Source of the DNA: Xanthobacteraceae bacterium
GTDB lineage: Bacteria > Pseudomonadota > Alphaproteobacteria > Rhizobiales > Xanthobacteraceae
DNA: 64,000 bases
NCBI GenBank assembly: GCA_031291445.1
Contig: JARLJA010000081.1
Location: forward strand, 39,520 to 103,519
Reading direction: 5' to 3'
The notes below the pieces were generated by a model. The model did not search any database, had not been told where the DNA came from, and saw nothing but the letters and a program-made list of their open reading frames with translations. The position numbers were made by a program, and so were the translations under genes. Positions 12,421-21,085 of this stretch are shown here, one piece after another (position 1 is the first letter of the stretch; every line of letters starts with the position of its first letter).

Positions 12421-13008
12421 TCAGGAGCCGCGGTGCCGCGCGAGCGGCAGACTGACGTCCGCCAGCCGCACCGCGTCCTCGTCGCGGTCGAGCGCGACGT
12501 AGTCGCCATGCCAGTAGGCCAGCGCGGCGGTTCGCTCGCCGGCGCGCACCGCGGCGACGCGGCCGATGACGATGGCGTGCGAATGCCGCTCGATCACCTC
12601 CTCGACCCGACAGTCCAGTGAGGCGAGACAATCGGCGAGCACCGGCGTGCCGGTCACCAGCGTGGTCCACCGCGCGCCGTCGAAGCGCGCGGCCCCGCTG
12701 ACGCCGTGGCGGCCGGCAAAGCGATCGGCGATGTCCTGCTGGTCCGCGTTCAGGATGTTGACTGCGAACGCGCGGTGTTTCTCGAGCAGCGGCCACGACG
12801 ACGCGCCGCGGTTGACACAGACCAGGAGACTGGGCGGCTCAGCCGACAGCGACGTCACCGACGTCACGGTCATGCCCGAGATCTCGGCGCCCCGTCCGAC
12901 CGTGACGACGCTGACGCCGCCGGCCAGCTGGCGCATGGCGGATCGAAACCCCTCGGAGGCGACCTCGTCGTCGCGAGGCAGAATGCGGGCAAGTGCATCG
13001 AAAGTCAT
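12421..13008 (-). CDS. Flavin reductase-like FMN-binding protein (HpaC/RutF type)
   Basis: A 195-residue protein of the flavin reductase family that supplies reduced flavin to two-component monooxygenases. The FMN-binding core is visible: FRSAMRQLAGGVSVVTVG, SGMTVTSVTSLSAEPPSLLV and FAVNILNADQQDIADRFAGR. The C-terminal half has CRVEEVIERHSHAIVIGRV and a closing LAYWHGDY. The ATG at 13008 begins at the usual family boundary; a GTG at 13029 would add seven residues. No oxygenase partner is adjacent. Its partner could be encoded elsewhere, possibly an aromatic hydroxylase feeding the pathways further along this window. Confidence 0.88.
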   Translation of the reverse strand: MTFDALARILPRDDEVASEGFRSAMRQLAGGVSVVTVGRGAEISGMTVTSVTSLSAEPPSLLVCVNRGASSWPLLEKHRAFAVNILNADQQDIADRFAGRHGVSGAARFDGARWTTLVTGTPVLADCLASLDCRVEEVIERHSHAIVIGRVAAVRAGERTAALAYWHGDYVALDRDEDAVRLADVSLPLARHRGS

Positions 13009-13206
13009 GTCTGATCCGCTGTCGCGCACGGCGCTTCGTTGTCGTCAGATCGGACAGAGAGAATGTGGGCGAGGCCCGCCGCAATCAACCTGGCTGCGAA
13101 GAAAACGATGCCCATGCTGTGCCGGGCGCGGACGGCACAGCATTCTTCCAAGGTCGACGCGGAATTCGAAACAGCTTTCGCCCTCGCCCGGACCGTGTTC
13201 CGGCGC

Positions 13207-14289
13207 TCAAGCCCCCGGGGCCGGAGGCGCGATGATGACGCCGTACCAGCCCAGACCGGCGTAGGTCTCGTAGCCCGGGGTGACGTGGAACGCGACCAGC
13301 GTGCCGGAGGCTTCCTCGTAGAAGCCGCTGCGCCGGCCCTCGAGCCGCAGCGGAACGCGCTCGGTGAGGAGGCCGGCGCCGTCGGACGCCGCGATCACCC
13401 GGCAGTTGGAGTCGACCAGCAGGACGCGGGCGTTGGCGTCGGTGCCCACCCGCACCCCTTGTACGATCGCGCGGGCCTGCGCCTCCCAATCGAAATGAAT
13501 GGCGAGCACGCCGAGCGGCGCGCCATTGGCATCCCCATCGCGCCGCACGCTGGCGCAGTAGGTCGCGACCTGCGCGTTGCCGAGCATCGGCTGGCGGCCG
13601 ACGTCGCCGGCGACGTAGTCGTTGCCCGATCGCAGCGCCAGCGCCGCCCTGAACCACTCCGCCGAGGCGACGCTCTGGCCGCGAACGTTGAAACGATCAG
13701 GCCGGCCGTTGGCGAGCACGACGCCGTCGAGATCGCACAGCCAGAGATCGAGATAGACGGTGTAGGCGCCGAGGATCACCGCGAGCCGCTCGGAGACGTG
13801 GGACGCGGTGTCCGGGCCGGGTGTTGTCGCGCAGTCCACGACCGCGGAATCGGTCGCCCACCACCGCACGTCGCAGGTCCGCTCGTAGAGGTTGCGGTCG
13901 ATCAACTCCACCGCGTTGAGCGCGAGGTCCGTCATGCGCTCGCCGCGCGCCCGGCCGATCATGCGGCTGATCGAATGCTTGAGGTCGCCGGTGCGATGGA
14001 TCAACTGCGACTCCAGCTCGCGGGCGATGGCCTCGATCTGCTGACCGACGTCGCGCACCTCCTGGGCCACGACGGCAAAGCCGCGGCCGTATTCGCCGGC
14101 CCGCGCGCTCTCGATCAGCGCGTTGAGCGCCAGCATCTTCATCTTGCCGGTGATCTGCTGGATATTGCGGGTCTTGTCGCAGGCAATCTGGTTGACCTCG
14201 TTGGTCAACCGGCCGGTCAAGGTCGAGATATCGAGGGCGTCGTCCGTCGTCTGCGTGGCGGCGGGCGCCAGGCTGCCTGTGGTCAACAC
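13207..14289 (-). CDS. Soluble MCP-like sensor: truncated MCP signalling tip followed by a Cache-like domain
   Basis: A 360-residue protein that starts at GTG behind a strong GGGGGAG site. Residues 30-95 match the highly conserved hairpin tip of methyl-accepting chemotaxis proteins (KMLALNALIESARAGEYGRG, then FAVVAQEVRDV), the region that contacts CheA and CheW. The long adaptation helices are missing. Residues from about 140 to 355 look like a Cache sensing domain (VYLDLWLCDLDGVVLANGRP, VAGDVGRQPMLGNAQVATYC, LGVLAIHFDWEAQA, VLLVDSNCRVIAAS). No signal peptide or membrane span is present, so the sensing domain is probably cytoplasmic. The domain order is the reverse of a normal chemoreceptor. 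Ligand unknown. Confidence 0.85.
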   Translation of the reverse strand: MLTTGSLAPAATQTTDDALDISTLTGRLTNEVNQIACDKTRNIQQITGKMKMLALNALIESARAGEYGRGFAVVAQEVRDVGQQIEAIARELESQLIHRTGDLKHSISRMIGRARGERMTDLALNAVELIDRNLYERTCDVRWWATDSAVVDCATTPGPDTASHVSERLAVILGAYTVYLDLWLCDLDGVVLANGRPDRFNVRGQSVASAEWFRAALALRSGNDYVAGDVGRQPMLGNAQVATYCASVRRDGDANGAPLGVLAIHFDWEAQARAIVQGVRVGTDANARVLLVDSNCRVIAASDGAGLLTERVPLRLEGRRSGFYEEASGTLVAFHVTPGYETYAGLGWYGVIIAPPAPGA

Positions 14290-14476
14290 GGCTCCCCCCA
14301 CTTCATGAGGCCGGCCGTCTCAGCTGCAATCGCGGGCGGGCCGAAATCAGTCATCACCGTCAACAACAACATCAAATTCGAGCTTGTTTTGCACGATTTG
14401 AGTGAATGACCGGTAAATCACCGCCGTGCGCCGCTGCCCATCTTTTTTGCACACTGCACGCACCGCGGCCTGGCGG

Positions 14477-14890
14477 TCAGGTTTTCGCAATCGCCTGCGG
14501 GCGCCCGTCGTCATCGATGGCGACGTAGATGAAGTTGCCGTCGGTCACCAAAATCTCCGCCGACTCGTTGCGACGGCTGACCCAGGCCTCGACGCGAATG
14601 GTGACCGAGGTGCGTCCGATCCGCGCCACCGAGCCGTAGACCGAGACCACGTCGCCGACATAGACCGGCTTGCGGAAGGTCATCGCCTCGATCGACACGG
14701 TGACCGTGCGCGACCGCGCCGCCTTCGCCGCCCGGATGCCGCCGCCGACATCCATCTGGCTGAGCAGCCAGCCGCCGAAGATGTCGCCGTTCTGGTTGGT
14801 GTCGGCCGGCATGGCGAGCGTGCGGATGCAGAGTTCGCCGGTCGGTTGGGTCGGCGCATCCAGCGCCCGCCGAGAAGCCTGATCGGTCAT
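14477..14890 (-). CDS. Acyl-CoA thioesterase, YciA-type hotdog fold
   Basis: A 137-residue hotdog-fold protein. The block PADTNQNGDIFGGWLLSQMD (about residues 28-47) matches YciA acyl-CoA thioesterases, with the catalytic Asp-containing GDIFGGWL. FRKPVYVGDVVSVYGSVARIGRTSV forms the central sheet. It hydrolyses acyl-CoA to the free acid and CoA in the cytoplasm; chain-length preference cannot be read. The ATG at 14890 is 27 bases after the stop of the upstream flavin reductase, so the two are probably co-transcribed. Confidence 0.9.
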   Translation of the reverse strand: MTDQASRRALDAPTQPTGELCIRTLAMPADTNQNGDIFGGWLLSQMDVGGGIRAAKAARSRTVTVSIEAMTFRKPVYVGDVVSVYGSVARIGRTSVTIRVEAWVSRRNESAEILVTDGNFIYVAIDDDGRPQAIAKT

Positions 14891-14916
14891 TGGCAATGTA
14901 CTTTCATTCGGTCCGG

Positions 14917-15540
14917 TTAGTCCGGGCGCGTCATCTCGAACATGATCTCCGGCGATATCTCCGCGTAGTCGCCCATCCGGCCGGCCCGCAGGATCGGATG
15001 CGCTTCGGCGGTCTGGTAGACGCCGTCTCTGATCAGGGAGCGATCGATATGGACCGCGACCACCTCGCCGAGCGTCAGCCAGCCCGGTACATCGCGGCCT
15101 TCCTTGGTCTTGAACTGGATGATGTCGAGGACCTTGCACTCCATCGCCGCCCGGCTCTCGGCGACCCGCGGCACGTTGACGAGCCTGCCGGGGACCGGCG
15201 TCAGGCCGGCCACGGTGAATTCGTCGACACCGTGCGGCAGGTGGGCGGCGGTCGCATTCATCTGCCCCGCGATGTCCCTGGTGACGAGATTCCAGACGAA
15301 CTCGCCGGTCTCCCGGACGTTGCGCACGGTGTCCTTCTCGGCGATGCTGGAGAAGCCGAGGATCGGCGGCTTGTAGTTGAAGGCGTTGAAGAAGCTGTAG
15401 GGCGCGAGATTGACCCGCCCCTCGCGGTCGCGCGACGAGATCCAGCCGATCGGGCGCGGGCCGATGATGGCATTGAACGGATCGTGCTTCAGGCCGTGGC
15501 CGGCAGCCGGCTCATAGTAGTGGAAATCCCGCTCCGTCAT
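14917..15540 (-). CDS. Flavin reductase family protein (COG1853, NADH:FMN oxidoreductase type)
   Basis: A 207-residue FMN-binding split-barrel protein. Family features are HDPFNAIIGPRPIGWISSRD near residues 19-38, NLAPYSFFNAFNYKPPILGF, and NVRETGEFVWNLVTRDIA. I chose the ATG at 15540 because MTERDFHYYEP is the usual family beginning; an in-frame ATG at 15552 is the alternative. Members reduce flavins or act as small flavoprotein oxidoreductases. It belongs to a different subfamily from the reductase at 12421. It is followed within 27 bases by the thioesterase gene. Confidence 0.87.
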   Translation of the reverse strand: MTERDFHYYEPAAGHGLKHDPFNAIIGPRPIGWISSRDREGRVNLAPYSFFNAFNYKPPILGFSSIAEKDTVRNVRETGEFVWNLVTRDIAGQMNATAAHLPHGVDEFTVAGLTPVPGRLVNVPRVAESRAAMECKVLDIIQFKTKEGRDVPGWLTLGEVVAVHIDRSLIRDGVYQTAEAHPILRAGRMGDYAEISPEIMFEMTRPD

Positions 15541-15655
15541 CGGCGCCAGCATCCCTCTCGGACATCAACCAGCCGGGAGACTAACCGGTTTTGCCCCGAA
15601 AGGCTCGGCCGCACCAGGCCTGACTGTGCAAAATCTGGCCCGACCGCTTGCGCGT

Positions 15656-16264
15656 CTATTTCGCGGGCAGGCGCGGTGCCAGCGCCGCGATGACGAAATC
15701 GACCATCTGGTCGAGGGAGGGTCCCGGCTTGGCGGTGCACTGGGCGATCACTTGGGGGTGGAAGAAGCGGGTCATCGCGGTCGTGACGGTCATGGCGGCC
15801 AGCGACACGTCGGGGGTCGCGAACACGCCCTGGCGCGCGCCGTCGTCGATCACCTTGGCGACGATGCCGGTGATGCGCTCGAAATGGGCGTTGCAGACCT
15901 CCCAGTCCTCCTCGATCGCCATCGCCACCATGTGGTGGATCTTCTCGTCGCCGGTGTAGCGTTCGGCGTTCATGTGGTGGATCGCCGACAGCAGGCGCCG
16001 CAGCCGCGTGTCGGGGGCGTCGGTCTCGAACGCGATCGCGGTGGCGGCGGTCTCGACCTCGCCCATCAGCCGCGTCGCCACCGCCTCGTAGATGGCGCGC
16101 TTGGACTCGAAGAAGCGATAGACGTTCGCCGGACTCATGCGCAGCAGACGGGCGATGTCGGCGACGGTCGTCTTCTGATAGCCGATCTCGCGAAACAAAC
16201 GCTCGGCGGTCGCGACCACGCGTTCGCGCGTGTCGGATTCGGAAGTTTCCGCGATCATCGCCAT
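15656..16264 (-). CDS. TetR-family transcriptional regulator of the RND efflux operon
   Basis: A 202-residue TetR/AcrR repressor. The helix-turn-helix is at about residues 12-58 (RERVVATAERLFREIGYQKT, then ADIARLLRMSPANVYRFFESK). The C-terminal ligand-binding half is all-helical, with an MTVTTAMTRFFHPQVIAQ segment near the end. It is downstream of the RND pump genes on the same strand, so it is probably the last gene of the operon and represses it. A matching palindrome lies before the first gene (20744-20765). The inducer is unknown. Confidence 0.92.
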   Translation of the reverse strand: MAMIAETSESDTRERVVATAERLFREIGYQKTTVADIARLLRMSPANVYRFFESKRAIYEAVATRLMGEVETAATAIAFETDAPDTRLRRLLSAIHHMNAERYTGDEKIHHMVAMAIEEDWEVCNAHFERITGIVAKVIDDGARQGVFATPDVSLAAMTVTTAMTRFFHPQVIAQCTAKPGPSLDQMVDFVIAALAPRLPAK

Positions 16265-16299
16265 GGGTCGGATCAGCCTTGTTCTCGTGTCTTCTTATC

Positions 16300-16340
16300 G
16301 TTGTGTCGCCGTGTATCGCCGCGTATCGCCGTCGATCGGC
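16300..16340. repeat. Short 10-bp tandem repeat
   Basis: Three to four imperfect copies of a ten-base unit, of the form GTATCGCCGC or GTGTCGCCGT, lie in the 140-base gap between the RND gene and the TetR gene. Nothing else was seen in that gap. Confidence 0.5.
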
Positions 16341-16404
16341 GCCTGTCATGGCGTCCGCCGCGATCCCCCACCCGCGGCCCGTGCGTCGCTCCCGGGAGGC
16401 CGCC

Positions 16405-19400
16405 TCATTCGGCCGGCTGCGGGAGGGGGGAATGCTGCGGTGCCAGAAGCCCGTCGTCGCCGGACAGGTCGGGGGCAAGACCAACGGTCTCGGCCACCCC
16501 GCGTTCCCCCAGACTCTTGCGGAACCATAGCGCATAGAGACCCGGCAGGAAAAGCAGGGTCAGGAAGGTCGCCACGAACAATCCGCCCATGATGGTGATC
16601 GCCATGGGCCCCCAGAACGCCGAGCGCGACAGCGGGATCATGGCGAGGATCGCGGCCAGCGCCGTCAGGATCACCGGCCGGGCCCGCCGCACCGTGGCCT
16701 CGACGATGGCCTCGCGGCGGGACAGTCCGCTCTCCACGTCGCTCTCGATCTGATCGACCAGGATGACGGTGTTGCGCATGATCATGCCGGCGAGCGCGAT
16801 CAGCCCGAGCAGCGCCACGAAGCCGAACGGCCGGTCGGCGACCAGGAGGCCGAGCGCGGCCCCGACCAGGCCGAGCGGCGCCGTGAGGAACACCAGCGCC
16901 AGGCGCGAGAAGTTCTGCAGCTGCACCATCAGCAGCGTCAGCATGGTGATGACCATCAGCGGAAACAGCACGAAGATCGAGGCATTGCCCTTGGCCGATT
17001 CCTCGATGGCGCCGCCCATCTCGATGCGGTACGCCGGCGGCAGGGCGTTGCGGATGCCTTCGAGCTTGGGCCAGATCGCGTTGCTGACGTCGGGCGGCTG
17101 GACGCCGTCGACGATGTCGGAGCGCACGGTAATCGCCATGTCGCGGTTGCGGCGCCACAGGATCGGCTCCTCGTGATCGTATTCGATCCGGGCGACCTGG
17201 GACAGCGGCACCGCGACGCCGTCGCGGGAATAGATCGTCAGATCCGGCACGTGGGCGAGATCGAGCCGTTCGGACGCGACCGCGCGGGCGACCACACTGA
17301 CCTTCTCGATGCCGTCGCGCACCGTGGTCACCGGCACGCCGGAGATCAGCATCTGCATCGCCTGGGAGATGTCCTGCGGTGTCAGCCCGAGCACGCGGGC
17401 GCGGTCCTGGTCGACCACCAGCTTGAGGTAGGGCGTCATCTCGTTCCAGTCGAGATGCGGATCGATCACCTTGTCGCTGGTCCGCATCACGTCGCGCACC
17501 TGGTAGGCGATCTCGCGCACCTTCATTGGATCAGGGCCGACCACGCGGAACTGGACCGGGAAGCCGACCGGCGGACCGAAGTTGAAACGGTCGACGCGAA
17601 CGCGGGCTTCCGACAGCTGTCCGTCCTCCACCGCCTTTTCGAGCCGGGTCTTGATCCGCTCGCGCGCCTCGACGTTCTTGGCGATCACCACGATCTCGGC
17701 ATAGGCCTCGTTGGGCAGCTGCGGGTTGAGGCCGAGCCAGAACCGCGGCGAGCCCTGGCCGATATAAGTGGTGTAGGTCGCGATGTCGGCGTCGTCCTTC
17801 AGGAGCTTCTCGGCCTTCTGCGCCGTCTTCTCGGTGACGCCGATCGCGGTGCCCTCGGGCAGCCGCAGCTGGAAGAACAGCTCGGGGCGTTCCGACAGCG
17901 GGAAGAACTGCTGCTGGACCAGGCCGAAGGCGGCGATCGAGAGCGCGAAGATGCCGATGGTGGAGGCGACCACGACGCCGCGGTGGCGCACGCACCAATC
18001 GACCACGCCGCGCAGCACGCGGTAGGGCCGGGTGTGGTAGATCGCCAGCGGATCATGGGCGCCGCCATGCTTGGCGGCGTGCATGGAAAAATCCGGCAGC
18101 AGCTTGACGCCGATATAGGGCGTGAAGATCACCGCCACGATCCACGATGCCACCAGCGAAATCGCGACGATCCAGAAGATGCCGCCGGCATACTCGCCGA
18201 CCGCGGAATTGGCGAAGCCGATCGGCAGGAAGCCCGCCGCGGTCACCAGGGTGCCGGTCAGCATCGGGAACGCGGTGGACTCCCAGGCGAACGACGCCGC
18301 CCGCACCCGGTCCCAGCCCTGCTCCATCTTCACCACCATCATCTCGACCGCGATGATGGCGTCGTCGACCAGGAGGCCGAGCGCGATGATCAGCGCGCCG
18401 AGGGTGATGCGGTGGAGGTCGAGCCCCATGGCGTTCATGATGATGAAGACGATGCCGAGCACCAGCGGCACCGACAGCGCCACCACGATGCCGGTGCGCC
18501 AGCCCAGCGCGAGGAACGAGACGAACAGCACGATCGCCAGCGCCTCGACGAAGGAATGCACGAACTCGCTGATGGCATGCTCGACCACGTCGGGCTGGTC
18601 GGCGATGCGCTCGAGGTCGATGCCCTGCGGCACCGACGCCATGAACTCCGCGGTCGCCTTGTCGACGTCCTGGCCGAGTTCGAGAATGTTGGCGCCCTTG
18701 GCCATCACCAGGCCGACGCCGAGCGCCGGCTTGCCGCGCTGGCGCACCTTGTAGTCCGTGGGATCCTCGTAGCCGCGGGTCACGGTGGCGATGTCGCCGA
18801 GGCGAAACACGCGGCCGTTGCTCTCGATCGGCGTCTCGGCCACCGCCCTGGCGCCGTCGAGCGCGCCGCTGACGCGCAATGGCACCCGCTGCGACGAGGT
18901 CTCGACCACGCCGCCGGGATTGACGGCGTTCTGCTTGGCGAGGGAAGCGAAGATCGCCTGCGGCGCGATGCCGAGCGTGGCGAGCTTGGCGTTGGAGAAC
19001 TCGACGAAGATCTTCTGGTCCTGCACCCCGTAGAGGTTGACCTTGGTGACGTTGGGGACCTTGAGCAGGCGCTGGCGCAGGCCCTCGGCGATGGTCTTGA
19101 GCTGGGCGTAATTGGCGCCGTCGCCGGTCATCATGTAGAGGATGGAATCGACGTCGCCGTATTCGTCGTTGACGTTCGGCCCGATCAGCCCGTCCGGCAG
19201 GTCGGCCTTGATGTCGGAGAGCTTCTTGCGGATCTGGTAGAACAGCTGCGGCACGTCCCTGGCCGGCGTGTTGTCCTTGAACGCGACCTGCATCGCGGTG
19301 AACGACGGCTTGGTGTAGGTCGTGACCTTGTCGAAGTAGGGCAGCTCCTGCATCTTCTTCTCGATGGCGTCGGCGACCTGGGACTGCATCTCGGCCGCCG

Positions 19401-19572
19401 TGGCGCCGGGCCAGATCGCGGTGACCACCGCGAGCTTGATGGTGAAGGACGGATCTTCCGCGCGCCCGAGGCGCTGGTAGGAGAAGAAGCCGGCGACGCC
19501 GATCGTGATGATGAAGAACAGGATCAGCGTGGGATGGGCGACCGCCCAGGCGGACAGGTTGAAGCGCTTCAT
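16405..19572 (-). CDS. RND-family efflux pump, inner-membrane transporter
   Basis: A 1055-residue resistance-nodulation-division transporter, the normal full length. It has an N-terminal membrane span (TLILFFIITIGVAGFFSYQR), two large periplasmic loops and two groups of membrane helices. The GLLVDDAIIAVEMMV segment near residue 410 carries the adjacent Asp pair of the proton relay. The C-terminal half repeats the fold (AGMIMRNTVILVDQIESDVE). It exports small molecules by proton antiport with the adaptor at 19588, 15 bases upstream, and an outer-membrane channel not seen here. The sequence looks closer to multidrug pumps than to metal pumps; the substrate is unknown. Confidence 0.95.
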   Translation of the reverse strand: MKRFNLSAWAVAHPTLILFFIITIGVAGFFSYQRLGRAEDPSFTIKLAVVTAIWPGATAAEMQSQVADAIEKKMQELPYFDKVTTYTKPSFTAMQVAFKDNTPARDVPQLFYQIRKKLSDIKADLPDGLIGPNVNDEYGDVDSILYMMTGDGANYAQLKTIAEGLRQRLLKVPNVTKVNLYGVQDQKIFVEFSNAKLATLGIAPQAIFASLAKQNAVNPGGVVETSSQRVPLRVSGALDGARAVAETPIESNGRVFRLGDIATVTRGYEDPTDYKVRQRGKPALGVGLVMAKGANILELGQDVDKATAEFMASVPQGIDLERIADQPDVVEHAISEFVHSFVEALAIVLFVSFLALGWRTGIVVALSVPLVLGIVFIIMNAMGLDLHRITLGALIIALGLLVDDAIIAVEMMVVKMEQGWDRVRAASFAWESTAFPMLTGTLVTAAGFLPIGFANSAVGEYAGGIFWIVAISLVASWIVAVIFTPYIGVKLLPDFSMHAAKHGGAHDPLAIYHTRPYRVLRGVVDWCVRHRGVVVASTIGIFALSIAAFGLVQQQFFPLSERPELFFQLRLPEGTAIGVTEKTAQKAEKLLKDDADIATYTTYIGQGSPRFWLGLNPQLPNEAYAEIVVIAKNVEARERIKTRLEKAVEDGQLSEARVRVDRFNFGPPVGFPVQFRVVGPDPMKVREIAYQVRDVMRTSDKVIDPHLDWNEMTPYLKLVVDQDRARVLGLTPQDISQAMQMLISGVPVTTVRDGIEKVSVVARAVASERLDLAHVPDLTIYSRDGVAVPLSQVARIEYDHEEPILWRRNRDMAITVRSDIVDGVQPPDVSNAIWPKLEGIRNALPPAYRIEMGGAIEESAKGNASIFVLFPLMVITMLTLLMVQLQNFSRLALVFLTAPLGLVGAALGLLVADRPFGFVALLGLIALAGMIMRNTVILVDQIESDVESGLSRREAIVEATVRRARPVILTALAAILAMIPLSRSAFWGPMAITIMGGLFVATFLTLLFLPGLYALWFRKSLGERGVAETVGLAPDLSGDDGLLAPQHSPLPQPAE

Positions 19573-19587
19573 CGCGGGCCTCCCTCG

Positions 19588-20697
19588 TCAGAACGCCAAC
19601 GACGCCACGACCCGCACCTTCTGCGCCGGGTCGAGCTTCTGCACGCCGAGCGCTACGACGCGGGCGCCTTCGGGCACGCCGCCCGAGATCACCGCATCGT
19701 TGGTCTCGTAGGACTTCACCACCACCGGCTGCAGCGTCAGCAGGCCGGTCTTGTCATCGACCACGAACAGCGACGGATGGTCGCCCTGGCTGAACAGCGC
19801 CGACAGCGGCACGCGGGCGACCCGGTCGTGGTCGGAGTCGGCGAGCATCAGCGTCGCGGTCATGCCGAGCTGAACATCGTCGCCGGCGTCGGGCAGCGAG
19901 AATTTCGCGAGGTACGTCCGCGTCGCCGCGTCGGCGGTCGGCGACAGCTCGCGCAGCCTGGCGACATGGCGATGGTCGGGGTCCGACCACAGCGTGACAT
20001 GGGCCAGGCCGTTCTTGGCGCGCAGGGTCAGCGTCTCGGGGATTGCCACCACCACTTCCTTCTCCGCCGAGCGCGCGACGCGCACGGCGGTCTGGCCCGA
20101 GGCCACCACCTGACCGGGCTCGATCAGGGTCGCGGTGACGACGCCGCGGGCGTCCGCGGTCAGCGTGGTGTAGGACAGCGCGTTCTTTGTGAGTTCGACG
20201 GAGCGCTCGGCGCGTGACAGCCGCGCCCTCGCCTCGTCGGCCCCGGCCTTGGTCTGGTCGAGCTGCGCGTCGGTCGCCCAGCCCTTGGCCTTCAATTCCT
20301 TGGTGCGGTTCTCGGCGGCCACCGCCTGGGCGACCACGCCGGTGGCGGCGCGCTGCTCGGCCTCGGCCTGCTCGGCCTGCAGCCGCAGGTCGACCTCGTC
20401 GAGCTCGGCCAATGGCTGACCGGCCTCGACCCGCTGCCCGACCTCGACCAGTCGCTTGGCCACCTTGCCGGCGACGCGGAAGCCCATGTCCGTTTCGATC
20501 CGCGGGCGGATCACCCCGACGAAGCTGCGCTCGGCGGTTTCGGCCTCGTAATGGACCGCCGTCACCAGCACCGGCCGCCCGGGCTTGGCCTGGTCGGCGG
20601 CCTTTTCGTTGCAGCCGACCAGCGCCAGCGCCAAAACGGCGGCGGAGATTTTCCCCAAGCCTTTGATTTCAAGCAAAGAAAATCGCGGTCTGGCCAT
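19588..20697 (-). CDS. RND efflux periplasmic adaptor (membrane fusion lipoprotein)
   Basis: A 369-residue HlyD/AcrA-type adaptor. The N-terminus is a lipoprotein signal ending ALALVGC, so Cys29 should be acylated. Then come the lipoyl half-motif and coiled-coil hairpin (AELDEVDLRLQAEQAEAEQR, RARLSRAERSVELTKNAL) and the second lipoyl half (LTADARGVVTATLIEPGQVV). The beta-barrel and membrane-proximal domains follow. I chose the ATG at 20697 because AGGAG lies eight bases upstream. It is the first gene of the efflux operon, 15 bases before the pump. Confidence 0.94.
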   Translation of the reverse strand: MARPRFSLLEIKGLGKISAAVLALALVGCNEKAADQAKPGRPVLVTAVHYEAETAERSFVGVIRPRIETDMGFRVAGKVAKRLVEVGQRVEAGQPLAELDEVDLRLQAEQAEAEQRAATGVVAQAVAAENRTKELKAKGWATDAQLDQTKAGADEARARLSRAERSVELTKNALSYTTLTADARGVVTATLIEPGQVVASGQTAVRVARSAEKEVVVAIPETLTLRAKNGLAHVTLWSDPDHRHVARLRELSPTADAATRTYLAKFSLPDAGDDVQLGMTATLMLADSDHDRVARVPLSALFSQGDHPSLFVVDDKTGLLTLQPVVVKSYETNDAVISGGVPEGARVVALGVQKLDPAQKVRVVASLAF

Positions 20698-20743
20698 ATG
20701 CGCGCTCCTGCTGCGATGCAACACACAAAGGCTATCTGACGAC

Positions 20744-20765
20744 TGATGATTGTCAATTATCGTCA
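20744..20765 (-). promoter_or_regulatory. Candidate TetR operator covering a consensus -35 box
   Basis: The plus strand reads TGATGAT, eight bases, ATCGTCA: a 22-base dyad with one mismatch. Read on the minus strand its centre contains TTGACA, a perfect -35 hexamer (20751-20756), with TAGCCT as a weak -10 after 16 bases. It lies about 50 bases before the adaptor start. A repressor here would block the promoter; assignment to the TetR at 15656 is inference. Confidence 0.6.
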
Positions 20766-20845
20766 GTGATCACGATTAAGACATCGTGAGATCCCACGCG
20801 AACCCGCGTGTGGCCGGCCGCCGGGCCAAATCCTTGAAAATCCTT

Positions 20846-20917
20846 CGCAACAGGAGGGGTGTCGCGGTTGCGGAGCGGGCGGCGGCCGCAACCGGCGTCA
20901 GATCGCCGCAGCCTCAG
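20846..20917. repeat. Degenerate direct repeat, left copy
   Basis: This 72-base stretch matches 21014-21085 imperfectly, both ending in GCCGCAGCCTCA. Translated in the same minus-strand frame the two give RLRRSDAGCG...TPPVAK and RLRHSDASRG...APPVAQ. They bracket the 78-bp repeat copy. Confidence 0.55.
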
Positions 20918-20932
20918 CTCATTGCTCGTGGC

Positions 20933-21010
20933 TCGTAGGGCGGGTTGGCCGCAGGCGTAACCCGCCGCATTTGCGAAGATGGCGCAATACGCTTCGCTAT
21001 TGCGCCCTAC
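20933..21010. repeat. 78-bp intergenic repeat (family B, copy 1)
   Basis: The sequence begins TCGTAGGGCGGGTT and ends TATTGCGCCCTAC. It is the same length as, and differs at only a few positions from, 22451-22528. The ends GTAGGGCG and CGCCCTAC are inverted. The two copies flank the MFS gene in the same orientation. Confidence 0.85.
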
Positions 21011-21013
21011 TCG

Positions 21014-21085
21014 CTGCGCAACCGGCGGGGCGTTGCCGTCGGAAAGGGGCAGTCCGCGGCTGGCGTCGGAATGCCGCAGCCTCAC
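21014..21085. repeat. Degenerate direct repeat, right copy
   Basis: Imperfect partner of 20846-20917. It includes the stop codon of the MFS gene, so the 3' end of that gene may have been shaped by the duplication. Confidence 0.55.

Larger units (their letters stand above)
20698..21081. other. 384-base intergenic region upstream of the efflux operon
   Basis: This gap holds the efflux promoter and operator (20744-20765), one copy of a 78-bp repeat (20933-21010), and a degenerate direct repeat on each side of it (20846-20917 and 21014-21085). An open frame across it is built from these repeats and is not a gene. Confidence 0.7.

Noticed and set aside
17173..20217. A 1014-codon open frame on the plus strand opposite the RND pump and adaptor
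   Set aside because: Its product is rich in His, Arg, Asp and Gly with no domain, and it is the antisense shadow of two clear genes. Long antisense frames are expected at this GC content.
20753..21085. A 110-codon minus-strand frame after the MFS gene
   Set aside because: It is made of the 78-bp repeat and the degenerate direct repeats; the apparent internal peptide repeat is a DNA-repeat effect.
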